A stretch of 64,000 nt of DNA from Algoriphagus ratkowskyi (lineage in GTDB: Bacteria; Bacteroidota; Bacteroidia; Cytophagales; Cyclobacteriaceae). A model generated the notes under the pieces. The model did no database searches. It worked only from the letters and a program-made list of their open reading frames with translations, and was not told the origin of the DNA. The stretch lies in NCBI RefSeq assembly GCF_002150505.1, contig NZ_MSSV01000011.1, forward strand, positions 186,001-250,000, in the 5' to 3' direction. Shown piece after piece: positions 56,778-64,000 of this stretch (position 1 is the first letter of the stretch; the number at the start of each line of letters is the position of its first letter). The position numbers and the translations under genes are program-made.

Positions 56778-58328
56778 TTAGTTAATTCCAACTGCTTTAG
56801 CAGCATTGACAAATCCGTTACCATAAAATTCATCTTGTCCTGGTTTGCCTAGATCAGTGGCAGATTGGAGCATCTTAGTTTTTACCTGAGCAGGAGACAT
56901 TTTACCACCATTAGCTTGTATGATCAATGCCGCCACTCCTGCAGCTGCGGGCGAAGCCATCGAAGTGCCTTGCGCCCATCCGTACCATCCATCTCCACCA
57001 AATCCTTTTATAGAACTAAAAACCATGTCATAAGTTTCACAAAAGTTAGTGTGATTAGCAAAAGTTCCGTTTAATGTACAAATATCGTCATACCCTTCAA
57101 TAATATAGAGTCCAATCGTTCCTCCTGGTGCTGCAAAATCAACCAATGATTTCCCATGATCTGTGTAATATGCAGGTTGAGAGAAGTTAGTATTTCCCAA
57201 TACCCAACCAGTAGGACCGGTAGAGCTGATTGATAATACATGTTGATTTTCGGCAGGCAATTGATATAGTTCATTTGCAACATCATAATTGTTCCCACCA
57301 TTACCAGCGGCGGCAAACACCGTTACTCCGTTTTGATAAGCATATCTGGTTGCTCTGTCAAAGATTTTCTGCATTTCTCTAAAGTAATCTCTGAAATCTT
57401 TGTCTCCCCAGTTATTTCTGTAATCAAAAGTTGCACCTAAGCTCATATTGATGATTTGGGCACCAGCTCCGCCCTGTGATTGTGGTTTCGCAGCGTATAG
57501 AATTCCGTCTAATACAAACTCAAAAGCTCCTGATCCATTATGTAAGGACTTAATCCCTATTAATGTGGCTTCTGGGGCTATTCCTACTATTCCTACACCA
57601 GCTGCGGCAACAATACCTGCTACGTGAGTTCCATGCCAAAATGTTCCTACATCTTCATTGAATAAATAACCTGGATATGTTGAAATTGAACTAGTGATAT
57701 CAAAATTTGGTGCTAAATCTACGTGGGTAGAATGAAATCCCCCGTCTATTACAGCTACTCTGACACCGTCCCCAGTATATCCTGCGTCCCATGCTGCAGG
57801 AGCTTCGATGGAAGTTGGAGCCCATTGAAACCCATCAAAAAATGCACTCTGATAATTAAAGGGCACACCAATGGTCGTGGTTTCTAGATTACTCTTATTT
57901 GTTCTACCCTCCGGATTTTTAGTGTATTGCAAAATAATATCCGCTGTGATAGATTCAATTTCCTTAAGCGCTTTGGCGTTGGCATAGAAATTACTTGATC
58001 TGGAAACTGCTACTGCTACACCTATTTCTGGATAGGTTTTCACTATTTCACCACCTGCTTTTTTAATGATGCTCGCTAGGTTATTGGGTAGATTTTGGCT
58101 TTTGCTAATAATCAAAAATCTACCTGTGTAATCTCCTTGCCGTAAATTTGTAAAATCGGTTATTTCTATTAACTCACTCAGATTAAAATTGCTGGAATTA
58201 GTTTGCTCTTCCAGAGCTTGTGCATCGATCGGCTCATCCACCTGCACCATGTTACTGTCACATCCTGCAAACAGTAAAATTGTTATCACAACTAAATGTG
58301 ATAATCTGTTTTTATTAGTTTTCATCAT
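56778..58328 (-). CDS. S8 family (subtilisin-like) serine peptidase lipoprotein
   Basis: A 516-aa exported protease. The lipobox LLFAGC places Cys at 23. An inhibitor-I9-like propeptide region follows (~50-130). The catalytic domain has Asp in VAVIDGGFHSTHVD (~193), His in WHGTHVAGIVAA (~232), oxyanion Asn in AAAGNGGNNYDV (~345) and Ser in GTSMASPAAAGVAAL (~456). The domain ends near the C-terminus, with no sorting (type IX) domain, consistent with lipid anchoring. Substrate unknown. It sits between the two PAS copies. Confidence 0.95.
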   Translation of the reverse strand: MMKTNKNRLSHLVVITILLFAGCDSNMVQVDEPIDAQALEEQTNSSNFNLSELIEITDFTNLRQGDYTGRFLIISKSQNLPNNLASIIKKAGGEIVKTYPEIGVAVAVSRSSNFYANAKALKEIESITADIILQYTKNPEGRTNKSNLETTTIGVPFNYQSAFFDGFQWAPTSIEAPAAWDAGYTGDGVRVAVIDGGFHSTHVDLAPNFDITSSISTYPGYLFNEDVGTFWHGTHVAGIVAAAGVGIVGIAPEATLIGIKSLHNGSGAFEFVLDGILYAAKPQSQGGAGAQIINMSLGATFDYRNNWGDKDFRDYFREMQKIFDRATRYAYQNGVTVFAAAGNGGNNYDVANELYQLPAENQHVLSISSTGPTGWVLGNTNFSQPAYYTDHGKSLVDFAAPGGTIGLYIIEGYDDICTLNGTFANHTNFCETYDMVFSSIKGFGGDGWYGWAQGTSMASPAAAGVAALIIQANGGKMSPAQVKTKMLQSATDLGKPGQDEFYGNGFVNAAKAVGIN

Positions 58329-58803
58329 TTTGTTTTTTTAGTGAAAATTTTGAAAAATTAAAATGAGGTGTAAAACAATGTTGGCTTAACTGTTCTTTTA
58401 TAAGAACTCATTAACTAGTAGAAAAATCTACCTTTTGATCTCTATTTTAATTTACCTGTTTTTTTTAAAAAATCAATAGTAATATGCTGAATTTCAAGTC
58501 GTTATATACAATGTTAGTTTACTGGTAATTTTAGGAGTAACATCATTTTTTAATATATGAGAATTCAATTAGCCTTAATCAAACTGTGGTTCAATCTCGC
58601 ATGTGCCGAATTGAAAGAATCAATAATCTATGGAGCTTAGGATTGCAGTAAAATCGGGAAATTGGAGTAACGATGTGGCTACCAATTTCTTTTTAAAGCA
58701 TCTTAACCCAAATTAAAATTGCAAGAGCATACACTAAATTCAAGTGAGATGTTCAGAGGTATTAGCTGAAATCATCAAGTGCTGCCAACATTATCAATGG
58801 CGA
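58329..58803. other. intergenic region with no gene seen
   Basis: About 475 bp, AT-rich. It must contain the subtilase promoter (leftward). One 28-codon open stretch from about 58632 reads VKSGNWSND and looks like a scrap of a secreted-protein repeat, but has no support as a gene. Homology to the first PAS gene begins at about 58804. Confidence 0.45.
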
Positions 58804-59170
58804 TCTATCAAAGCAGAATAACTGGGAGGTAGAATTTGCAAAAGAACTGTCAGTGAGCTATAAGACCTTAGTTCTTACAGATTTGCAGCAGACAATCTTT
58901 TGGGTAAATGCTGGGTTTCAGAGGATGACAGGATATGCTGCTGACTACGCGATAGGGAAGAAGCCCACTTTCCTTCAGGGTGTAAGTACCTCAGAAAAGG
59001 TAAAATGTCGGATTCGCAATAAGCTAAACACCGGAAACCGTGTTTCTGAAATTATCACCAACTACAAGAAAAATGGCCTAGCCTACGATTGCCTAATCAC
59101 AATTATTCCCCTGTTTGATTCCCATCAGGTGATCACGCATTATCTGGCTTTGGAGCGGGAGGCGGCTTGA
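58804..59170 (+). pseudogene. 5'-truncated duplicate of the PAS/LOV-like gene
   Basis: From the codons LSKQNNWEVEFAKEL to the end, this frame matches the PAS gene at 56113-56479 nearly residue for residue (TLVLTDLQQTI, GKKPTFLQG, KKNGLAYDCLITIIPL, HYLALEREAA). The matching DNA is about 367 bp. The first ~38 codons of the parent are missing and the frame hits TAG about 17 codons upstream with no ATG. A GTG at 58853 could begin a 105-aa protein that still contains the PAS core. The Cys-to-Pro change is kept, so it predates the duplication. It may be a relic or a short functional PAS. Confidence 0.7.
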
Positions 59171-59365
59171 TTAATGATGGCTGAGAAGAGGAGTTTTAGG
59201 AACTTGATTTATATACAAGACTTAGAACGCTTAGTTCTGTTTTGCATTTTTAGTATCATGCTCACAAATCTTTACTAACTACAGCCCGTACTTACACTTA
59301 ATTGAATAAGGTTGAAGGGTCAGATTTTGTGTATAGAATCACCAATTTAGCCCTTACCCATACTT

Positions 59366-59395
59366 TACTATTCACTACAATACTATTCACTACAA
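59366..59395 (+). repeat. two perfect tandem copies of a 15-bp unit
   Basis: TACTATTCACTACAA occurs at 59366-59380 and again at 59381-59395, in the leader of the small membrane protein gene starting at 59425. Copy number could vary by slippage and would change leader length. Confidence 0.7.
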
Positions 59396-59424
59396 TTTTT
59401 TATAAAAAACAAAAATCAATCACG

Positions 59425-59679
59425 ATGAATAACATCACAAGATATATTTCCATGATTTTAGGTCTTCTTTTAGCATTCCTTCTAAGCCCAGGAATATCCT
59501 ATTCCCAAATTCCACAGAATACACCCCAACCAACAGGTCCAATTGACTTTTCAGAGACCAGTAACGTGATCATTTATGTCGTCATTCCCGGTGTGATCCT
59601 TATTGTCTTTTTGATTTTTAGAAAGAGAATTTTGAGAGCAATGCAAGAAAGAAGAGATAGAATAAGGAAAGAAAAGTAG
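59425..59679 (+). CDS. small single-span membrane protein
   Basis: This 84-aa protein has a signal-like N-terminus (ISMILGLLLAFLLSPGISYSQ), a polar loop with PQNTPQPTGPID and a membrane helix VIIYVVIPGVILIVFLIF, followed by a strongly basic tail (RKRILRAMQERRDRIRKEK). It is probably an inner-membrane protein with a short periplasmic domain. I chose ATG 59425, as the upstream extension is encoded by the tandem repeat. Similar small proteins occur widely in Bacteroidota with no known role. Confidence 0.6.
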   Translation: MNNITRYISMILGLLLAFLLSPGISYSQIPQNTPQPTGPIDFSETSNVIIYVVIPGVILIVFLIFRKRILRAMQERRDRIRKEK

Positions 59680-59828
59680 TTTAAAGTAATGCTGATATGG
59701 AAGGATAAGTCTTGCGGCACAACCTCTCAAGAATTCAGTAGTTCGATAGTGGAATTAAAGCATTGAATCAACCATTTCTTACTTTAGAGCGTTGAATTTG
59801 CCTTCTAACCAAAATGAGTTTTATATAT

Positions 59829-60080
59829 TCAAGAATGGCTCTCATGATTTATTACTTCCAATTCTACACCACCAATCCACTCAAACTTCTCATTAGCTAA
59901 AAAGCAATCGCTAAAGTCACCTAGCTGAAATTGACTTTGTTCAATAAGAAATTTGATTGTTTTGATTGCTGCATCCTCATAATTCAGACTTCCCCAGGTT
60001 AGAGCTACTTTTTTAAATACTAGGGATTGACCTTTGTACTCAGCTAGTTTAATCTCACCACCAAAAATGTTAATTAAATT
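59829..60080 (-). CDS. possible third gene of a small operon, without a standard start codon
   Basis: A frame of 83 codons runs from just after a TGA (60081-60083) to TGA at 59829-59831. The residues are natural-looking: INIFGGEIKLAEYKG, then VALTWGSLNYEDAAIKT, then KFEWIGGVELEVI. There is no ATG, GTG or TTG near its start, only ATT/TTA codons, and it overlaps the end of the 107-aa gene. It may be a decayed gene, an ATT-initiated one, or part of the upstream gene joined by a frameshift. Confidence 0.4.
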   Translation of the reverse strand, partial: NLINIFGGEIKLAEYKGQSLVFKKVALTWGSLNYEDAAIKTIKFLIEQSQFQLGDFSDCFLANEKFEWIGGVELEVINHESHS

Positions 60081-60393
60081 TCAAATCCTTTTTACTAATA
60101 AATAAGAAGATTTCAATACTTCTAGGATAAGTTGGCTCCTTATCTGTAAACTCAAAACTTTTAAACTCATGCCACTCATGATCCACCGCTGGATTATATG
60201 GCGATGAATGCAGTCTGGCTAATCCCCAATCATCGGGAACAAAAAACTCCTCAGAGATCAACTTTGGCAGGAGCAGGTCATTAGCTTCTTCGATAGATAG
60301 ACTAAAGGGATTGGAAAATACCACCGAGCCAAACTGCTTGTAATTATCTGCATCACGATAGCGGTAGTTTAGTCTGAGATCTTTTATGCTCAT
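60070..60393 (-). CDS. hypothetical protein (107 aa)
   Basis: A soluble alpha/beta protein (FGSVVFSNPFSLSIEEANDL; FFVPDDWGLARLHS; HEWHEFKSFEF) with no membrane segment. Acidic, Trp/Phe-rich small proteins like this are common as immunity or antitoxin proteins, but I see no specific family. Its ATG overlaps the stop of the 79-aa gene by one base (TAATG). Function unknown. Confidence 0.6.
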   Translation of the reverse strand: MSIKDLRLNYRYRDADNYKQFGSVVFSNPFSLSIEEANDLLLPKLISEEFFVPDDWGLARLHSSPYNPAVDHEWHEFKSFEFTDKEPTYPRSIEIFLFISKKDLKFN

Positions 60394-60632
60394 TATCTTA
60401 AATCCTCCAAAAAATCATCCAACTCCTGCTCACTACAAAACGACCTATTCGGCTCCTGTCCAGACTCAAAAAACTGAATCAGCCTGATTAAACTGTCGAA
60501 ATAATGAAAGTGAAGCCCTTCATAATTGTAGATATATATCGGTAGGATGGAAGCAGACTTGACAAGATGTAGTATATCTATGGATCTGGAAGGCCTGATA
60601 TACTCGGTAGTAATTGGAATTAGATTTTCCAT
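60393..60632 (-). CDS. hypothetical protein (79 aa)
   Basis: This starts at ATG 60632 (MENLIPITTEYIRPSRSID); a TTG at 60665 would add 11 residues but would run into the regulatory region. The protein is helical with Tyr/Phe-rich stretches (IYIYNYEGLHFHYFDSLIRL) and an acidic end (SEQELDDFLEDLR). It is the first gene of a leftward pair or trio, divergent from the XRE regulator, and about 50 bp from the C-box-like operator, so it may be controlled by it. No family known. Confidence 0.55.
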   Translation of the reverse strand: MENLIPITTEYIRPSRSIDILHLVKSASILPIYIYNYEGLHFHYFDSLIRLIQFFESGQEPNRSFCSEQELDDFLEDLR

Positions 60633-60678
60633 GGGAAGATAGTATTGAGGTCCAAATATAATCAATCACTCTCAATTT

Positions 60679-60709
60679 GTAGACTATAGTCGGTGGCACG
60701 ATAGTCTAC
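60679..60709 (+). promoter_or_regulatory. C-box-like operator upstream of the XRE regulator
   Basis: GTAGACTAT (60679-60687) and ATAGTCTAC (60701-60709) form a perfect 9-bp inverted repeat. Inside are two ATAGTC half-sites with 15 bp start to start (ATAGTC-N9-ATAGTC) and GGTGG in the middle. From memory, C-boxes of restriction-modification controllers have GACT-x-ATAGTC half-sites at the same 15-bp spacing around a GTG centre. The operator lies 19 bp before the XRE start codon and in the divergent gap, so it may control both directions. Confidence 0.75.
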
Positions 60710-60727
60710 ATTTTTTCAGATTGCAGT

Positions 60728-60937
60728 ATGGACGTCAAGGCGGAATACGGTAAAAAAGTAAGAGCTATACGGAATAGTAAAATGGTTTCTCAGGAGAAGT
60801 TAGCAGAATTAGCTGAACTAGATAGAACATATATCTCAGACATCGAAAATGGGAAGCGAAATGTTTCTATTGAGACCATTTATAAAATCGCCAAAGCTCT
60901 TGAAACGCGATTAATTGAGTTCTTAAATATTGATTGA
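60728..60937 (+). CDS. XRE-family regulator, C-protein-like
   Basis: This 69-aa protein is one HTH domain (KKVRAIRNSKMVSQEKLAEL, then LDRTYISDIENGKRNVSIET), the size of restriction-modification controller (C) proteins of the AhdI type. With the C-box-like operator directly upstream, it is likely to bind its own promoter and set delayed expression of the downstream gene. The gene ends 7 bp before the ATG of the nuclease-helicase gene. Confidence 0.88.
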   Translation: MDVKAEYGKKVRAIRNSKMVSQEKLAELAELDRTYISDIENGKRNVSIETIYKIAKALETRLIEFLNID

Positions 60938-60944
60938 TTTTTTG

Positions 60945-62906
60945 ATGCAAAGAAGCTACTATTCTAGTTCCATTTCTGAATTTATTCTGGATAATAACGA
61001 CAAGATTCTTGGTCAGTTAATCAGAAATCACGATTTCGCAGCGGACATCTTACAGCGAAATGCATGGATCAAACAGATTGAAATCCTTAAAGTTGAATTA
61101 GCACCATTTAATATGGGACAAATTCATTTTGAGTTTTCAATTCCTAGAATGGGTAAACGGGTAGATAATATTCTAATTATTGAGGATTTCATTTTTGTTT
61201 TAGAATTTAAAGTTGGTGATACGGAGTATCAAAAGCATGCAATTGATCAAACGGTAGACTATTGTTTAGATTTAAAGAATTTCCATGAAGGTAGCCATCA
61301 TGAAAAACTGGTTCCAGTAGTGATTTCTACCAGAGCTCCCCGTATTACAAACACTTATGAAGTGAGCGACAAATTGTATGAGCCTTTGAAGGCAAATCAA
61401 AGCAATATTGGAAGTATTATAACTCAGACTCTTTTATTAAGCGACGGAATAGAGATCAATTCCCTTCTGTGGGAGAATTCAAATTACAAGCCTACTCCAA
61501 CTATTATTGAAGCATCACAGGCTCTTTACAGAGGGCACTCTGTTTCGGAAATTTCCAGACATGATGCGGGTGCAATAAATTTATCTGTAACCACTGAATG
61601 TATAAATAGCATTATTGAACGATCAAAGTCTAATGGGGCAAAATCAATTTGCTTTTTAACAGGTGTGCCGGGAGCAGGTAAAACGCTAGCTGGACTTAAT
61701 ATCGCTAATGAACGAAGAAAAGCTCACGAAGATGAAAATGCTGTATTTCTTTCAGGAAATGGCCCATTAGTTTATGTATTGAGAGAGGCTTTGGTGAGAG
61801 ATGAGGTTCAAAAATCAAAAGAAAAAGGCCAAAAGCTTACCAAAAAACAGTCCGCAATAAAAGCTAACGCCTTCATTCAAAACATTCATCATTTTCGAGA
61901 TGATAACATCATCTCGAACAAAGCACCAGACGAGAAGGTGGTTGTTTTTGACGAAGCTCAAAGGGCATGGACTAAAAAGAAAGCCTCGTCTTTCATGAGG
62001 ACAAAAGGCAGGGATTTTGAGATGTCCGAACCTGAATTTCTGATTGATGTGATGAATAGGCATACTAATCACTGCACAATAATTTGTTTAATCGGCGGTG
62101 GACAGGAGATCAATACTGGAGAAGCGGGACTTTCTGAATGGGTAAATGCTTTGAAGAATTATCACCAAGATTGGGATATCTATTATTCCAATCTTATCAC
62201 TGATGACAATGACTATTTAGCAGATGAAGAATTAAAAAATTATCTAAAAACAAATGGTAAATCAGAAGAGTATCTTCACCTTTCTGTTTCTGTCCGCTCA
62301 TTTCGATCAGAAAAAATATCATCTTTTGTTCACGAGGTTATAAGGGGTGATTCAATTCAAGCAAAGACTATACTGACAGATATTAATAATGTTTTTCCTA
62401 TTTGTGTAACTAGAGATTTTAGTGTTGCAAAACAATGGCTACGAAAGAAAGCTAAGGGAACGGAAAGAATCGGTTTAGTTGGTAGTTCTGGAGGTAGACG
62501 ATTAAGGGCAGTAGGCATTGATGTGAAAAATGAAATAACTGCGGAAGAGTGGTTTTTAAATGATGCCTCTGATGTTCGTTCTTCTTACTTTTTAGAGTCA
62601 GTTGCAACTGAGTTTGATATTCAGGGTTTGGAAATAGATTACCTGTGTTTAGCATGGGACATCAACTTCTATTTCAAGGACGATAAATGGAACCATCAAT
62701 CCTTTGAAGGATCTAAATGGAAAGCTATCAAAAGTGAGGTCGAGAAATCCTATCTAAGAAATGCCTACAGAGTACTTATGACTAGAGCTCGACAAGGTAT
62801 AGTTATTTTTATTCCTCATGGAAATAGTTCGGATCGGACTAGGCCTTCAGCTTTATATGATAATACTTTTGAATTTTTACTTTCTTGTGGTATTAAGGAA
62901 ATTTAA
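60945..62906 (+). CDS. PD-(D/E)XK nuclease - DUF2075 helicase fusion
   Basis: A 653-aa protein, counted from ATG 60945; a TTG at 60930 is an alternative start. The N-terminal part has D74 in GKRVDNILII, then E87-F-K89 in FVLEFKVG and Q102 in QTVDYCLDL, i.e. the D, ExK and Q positions of a PD-(D/E)XK nuclease. The C-terminal part is a DUF2075 superfamily 1-like ATPase/helicase: Walker A LTGVPGAGKTLAGLN (~240-247), Walker B VVVFDEAQRAW (D336) and a motif near SVSVRSFRSEK. YRVLMTRARQGIVIFIP near the end is the usual DUF2075/SF1 motif VI. Such fusions are typical of phage-defence regions. No methylase is next to it. Confidence 0.85.
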   Translation: MQRSYYSSSISEFILDNNDKILGQLIRNHDFAADILQRNAWIKQIEILKVELAPFNMGQIHFEFSIPRMGKRVDNILIIEDFIFVLEFKVGDTEYQKHAIDQTVDYCLDLKNFHEGSHHEKLVPVVISTRAPRITNTYEVSDKLYEPLKANQSNIGSIITQTLLLSDGIEINSLLWENSNYKPTPTIIEASQALYRGHSVSEISRHDAGAINLSVTTECINSIIERSKSNGAKSICFLTGVPGAGKTLAGLNIANERRKAHEDENAVFLSGNGPLVYVLREALVRDEVQKSKEKGQKLTKKQSAIKANAFIQNIHHFRDDNIISNKAPDEKVVVFDEAQRAWTKKKASSFMRTKGRDFEMSEPEFLIDVMNRHTNHCTIICLIGGGQEINTGEAGLSEWVNALKNYHQDWDIYYSNLITDDNDYLADEELKNYLKTNGKSEEYLHLSVSVRSFRSEKISSFVHEVIRGDSIQAKTILTDINNVFPICVTRDFSVAKQWLRKKAKGTERIGLVGSSGGRRLRAVGIDVKNEITAEEWFLNDASDVRSSYFLESVATEFDIQGLEIDYLCLAWDINFYFKDDKWNHQSFEGSKWKAIKSEVEKSYLRNAYRVLMTRARQGIVIFIPHGNSSDRTRPSALYDNTFEFLLSCGIKEI

Positions 62907-62982
62907 TTTTCAACTAAAGAAGCATCGGGTATGATACCCTGATGTGGGGGAGCAAAGAAATATAAATAATGGATTTTATAAT

Positions 62983-63474
62983 ATGAATTTCAAGGCTATA
63001 CTTTTTTTCGTTCTTTGTTTGGGTTACATAATTCCTGCTAAGGGGCAATCTAAAAATTGTACTAATCAACATACAAAGCTCATCGGAACTTGGGAGTATG
63101 TCGATCTTAGTGACTCATTGGGAGCAAAGATTGATACAATCTGGCATGAGGTGGTGAAAGGCTATGAGATACCCAAAGGACCGCAGGCAAGTTTTCAATC
63201 TGAAGGTATGTATACCATGCAGTTTACTAAAGAAAATATTGATAGAGGGATTTGGTGTTATGATTCTGATAACTCTAGGATTATCCGAAAACTATATTAC
63301 CAAACACCATACAGTGCTTCAGCAAAATATTTAATTGCAAATGGTCATGCCATACAGGACGAAAAGGGGGATTACTATGAGGTACAGATGGATTCTGTCA
63401 TTAAATTGACACGGAAATCCTTGATTTTATCAGAGGAAAACAATCGGCAGAGAAGATTTCGAAAGATAAGATGA
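62983..63474 (+). CDS. exported lipocalin-like protein
   Basis: A 163-aa protein with a Sec signal (FKAILFFVLCLGYIIPAKGQ). I chose ATG 62983 (upstream residues lack a signal pattern). The mature part is beta-rich, starts TKLIGTWEYVDLSDS (the LxGxW of lipocalin-like DUF4488/META-type proteins) and ends KLTRKSLILSEENNRQRRF. Likely a small-ligand-binding envelope protein; function unknown. Its place between two defence-type genes may be chance. Confidence 0.7.
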   Translation: MNFKAILFFVLCLGYIIPAKGQSKNCTNQHTKLIGTWEYVDLSDSLGAKIDTIWHEVVKGYEIPKGPQASFQSEGMYTMQFTKENIDRGIWCYDSDNSRIIRKLYYQTPYSASAKYLIANGHAIQDEKGDYYEVQMDSVIKLTRKSLILSEENNRQRRFRKIR

Positions 63475-63549
63475 TTTTAAAAGTGCTTTTTTATTCCCTC
63501 TCCTAATCTATGCAATAAAGGGTTCGGATATTTCTTATTATTTCAAAAA

Positions 63550-64000
63550 ATGAATCGATTAATAATTATTGGAAACGGCTTTGATCTAGCCCATAGAATT
63601 AAAACTAGCTTCAATGACTTCATAACAGATTATTTCTGCAATGTTATGAGAGAAGTAGCTAAAGGCAAGAACTATAGCGATCCTTTAATTCAAATAAAAG
63701 TTAACATGCAAAATTATTGGAGGTTGAATGATCCCATTAAAACCCCTGTTAATAGAGCAAATATTTTTATTTTAATTGAGGAGATAAGAAAATCGGAAGA
63801 TTACGAGTTTATATTTTTATCCCCTTTATTAGAAAGGGTTTATTCAGAATGTTCAACCTTGTTTTGGGTTGACATTGAAATGGAATATTTCAATTTGCTT
63901 TTAGATTCTCGGCATAGGGAGAAAGGAGTTAATCAAAGAGGTTTAGTTAAAAAATTAAACTCAGAATTGGAGTTTCTTAAAGAGAAACTTATTGAATATT
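63550..64000 (+). CDS. AbiH-family abortive infection protein, 3' end outside the window
   Basis: The frame is open from ATG 63550 to the right edge (150 codons). The N-terminus RLIIIGNGFDLAHRIKTSFN is the hallmark of AbiH (NGFDLAHGL-type motif), followed by NDFITDYF and an acidic WVDIEMEYF segment also typical of the family. AbiH proteins stop phage spread by killing or arresting infected cells; the molecular action is unknown. It lies downstream of the nuclease-helicase and lipocalin-like genes, supporting a defence region. Confidence 0.88.
   Translation, partial: MNRLIIIGNGFDLAHRIKTSFNDFITDYFCNVMREVAKGKNYSDPLIQIKVNMQNYWRLNDPIKTPVNRANIFILIEEIRKSEDYEFIFLSPLLERVYSECSTLFWVDIEMEYFNLLLDSRHREKGVNQRGLVKKLNSELEFLKEKLIEY

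Noticed and set aside
58632..58718. 28-codon frame containing SGNWSN
   Set aside because: Too short, with no start context or homologous neighbour; at most a scrap of a secreted-protein repeat.
1..64000. tRNA, rRNA, CRISPR arrays, prophage or integrase genes
   Set aside because: I looked for T-loop-like motifs, regularly spaced repeats and phage structural or integrase genes on both strands and found none I could support.

Overview
The window is AT-rich chromosomal DNA from a Bacteroidota bacterium. A member of the Cytophagales, probably Cyclobacteriaceae (Algoriphagus-like), fits best. The grounds are the gene families: PVC-type haem-binding CxxCH protein, Gfo/Idh/MocA and xylose-isomerase-like proteins with Tat signals, DUF3472, DUF6807/PmoA, the ligase-associated repair cluster, TIGR03862 flavoprotein and many lipoproteins. 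A-rich leaders without clear Shine-Dalgarno sites also fit. The genus is an inference. I saw no rRNA, tRNA or CRISPR array.

Layout. 0.3-11.3 kb is mostly minus-strand housekeeping: a beta-propeller lipoprotein gene broken by one in-frame TAG, a phosphohexomutase, a topoisomerase IB/MscS/YihY operon, and a five-gene operon (SatD, DUF3307, BASS symporter, PlsC-like acyltransferase, HPPD). Three phased palindromes sit at the promoter of that last operon. 11.4-21.6 kb is an envelope carbohydrate region: exported Gfo/Idh/MocA oxidoreductase, sugar isomerase-like protein, DUF6807 lipoprotein, aldose epimerase, DUF3472 protein and a large cytochrome-c/discoidin lipoprotein, with two unknown genes between. 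22.7-28.6 kb is the four-gene ligase-associated DNA repair cluster (exonuclease, ATP-dependent ligase, Lhr-like helicase, PdeM phosphoesterase), followed by an ElaA-like acetyltransferase and a Cys-rich copper protein.

30.9-45.3 kb is the most unusual part. It is a 14.4-kb minus-strand operon of three very large proteins (2545, 1157 and 1076 aa) with no signal peptides. One carries an internal OmpA-like segment, and one ends in a phospholipase-D-like domain whose catalytic His/Lys are replaced. Two almost identical 150-170 bp non-coding elements, each with imperfect terminal inverted repeats and its own 10-bp target duplication, lie in the same orientation on either side of this operon. Diverged relatives of the element occur at 23.7 and 52.0 kb.

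46.7-59.7 kb holds ordinary single genes: DinB-like, FUSC-like, flavoprotein, ABM monooxygenase, Hsp20, PAS histidine kinase plus response regulator, PH-domain protein, and a subtilisin-like lipoprotein flanked by two copies of a short PAS/LOV-like gene, one of them truncated. 60-64 kb looks like the start of a defence region. A small XRE regulator has an upstream operator that closely resembles the C-boxes of restriction-modification controller proteins. It is followed by a PD-(D/E)XK nuclease-DUF2075 helicase fusion, a small exported protein and a partial AbiH gene that runs off the right edge.
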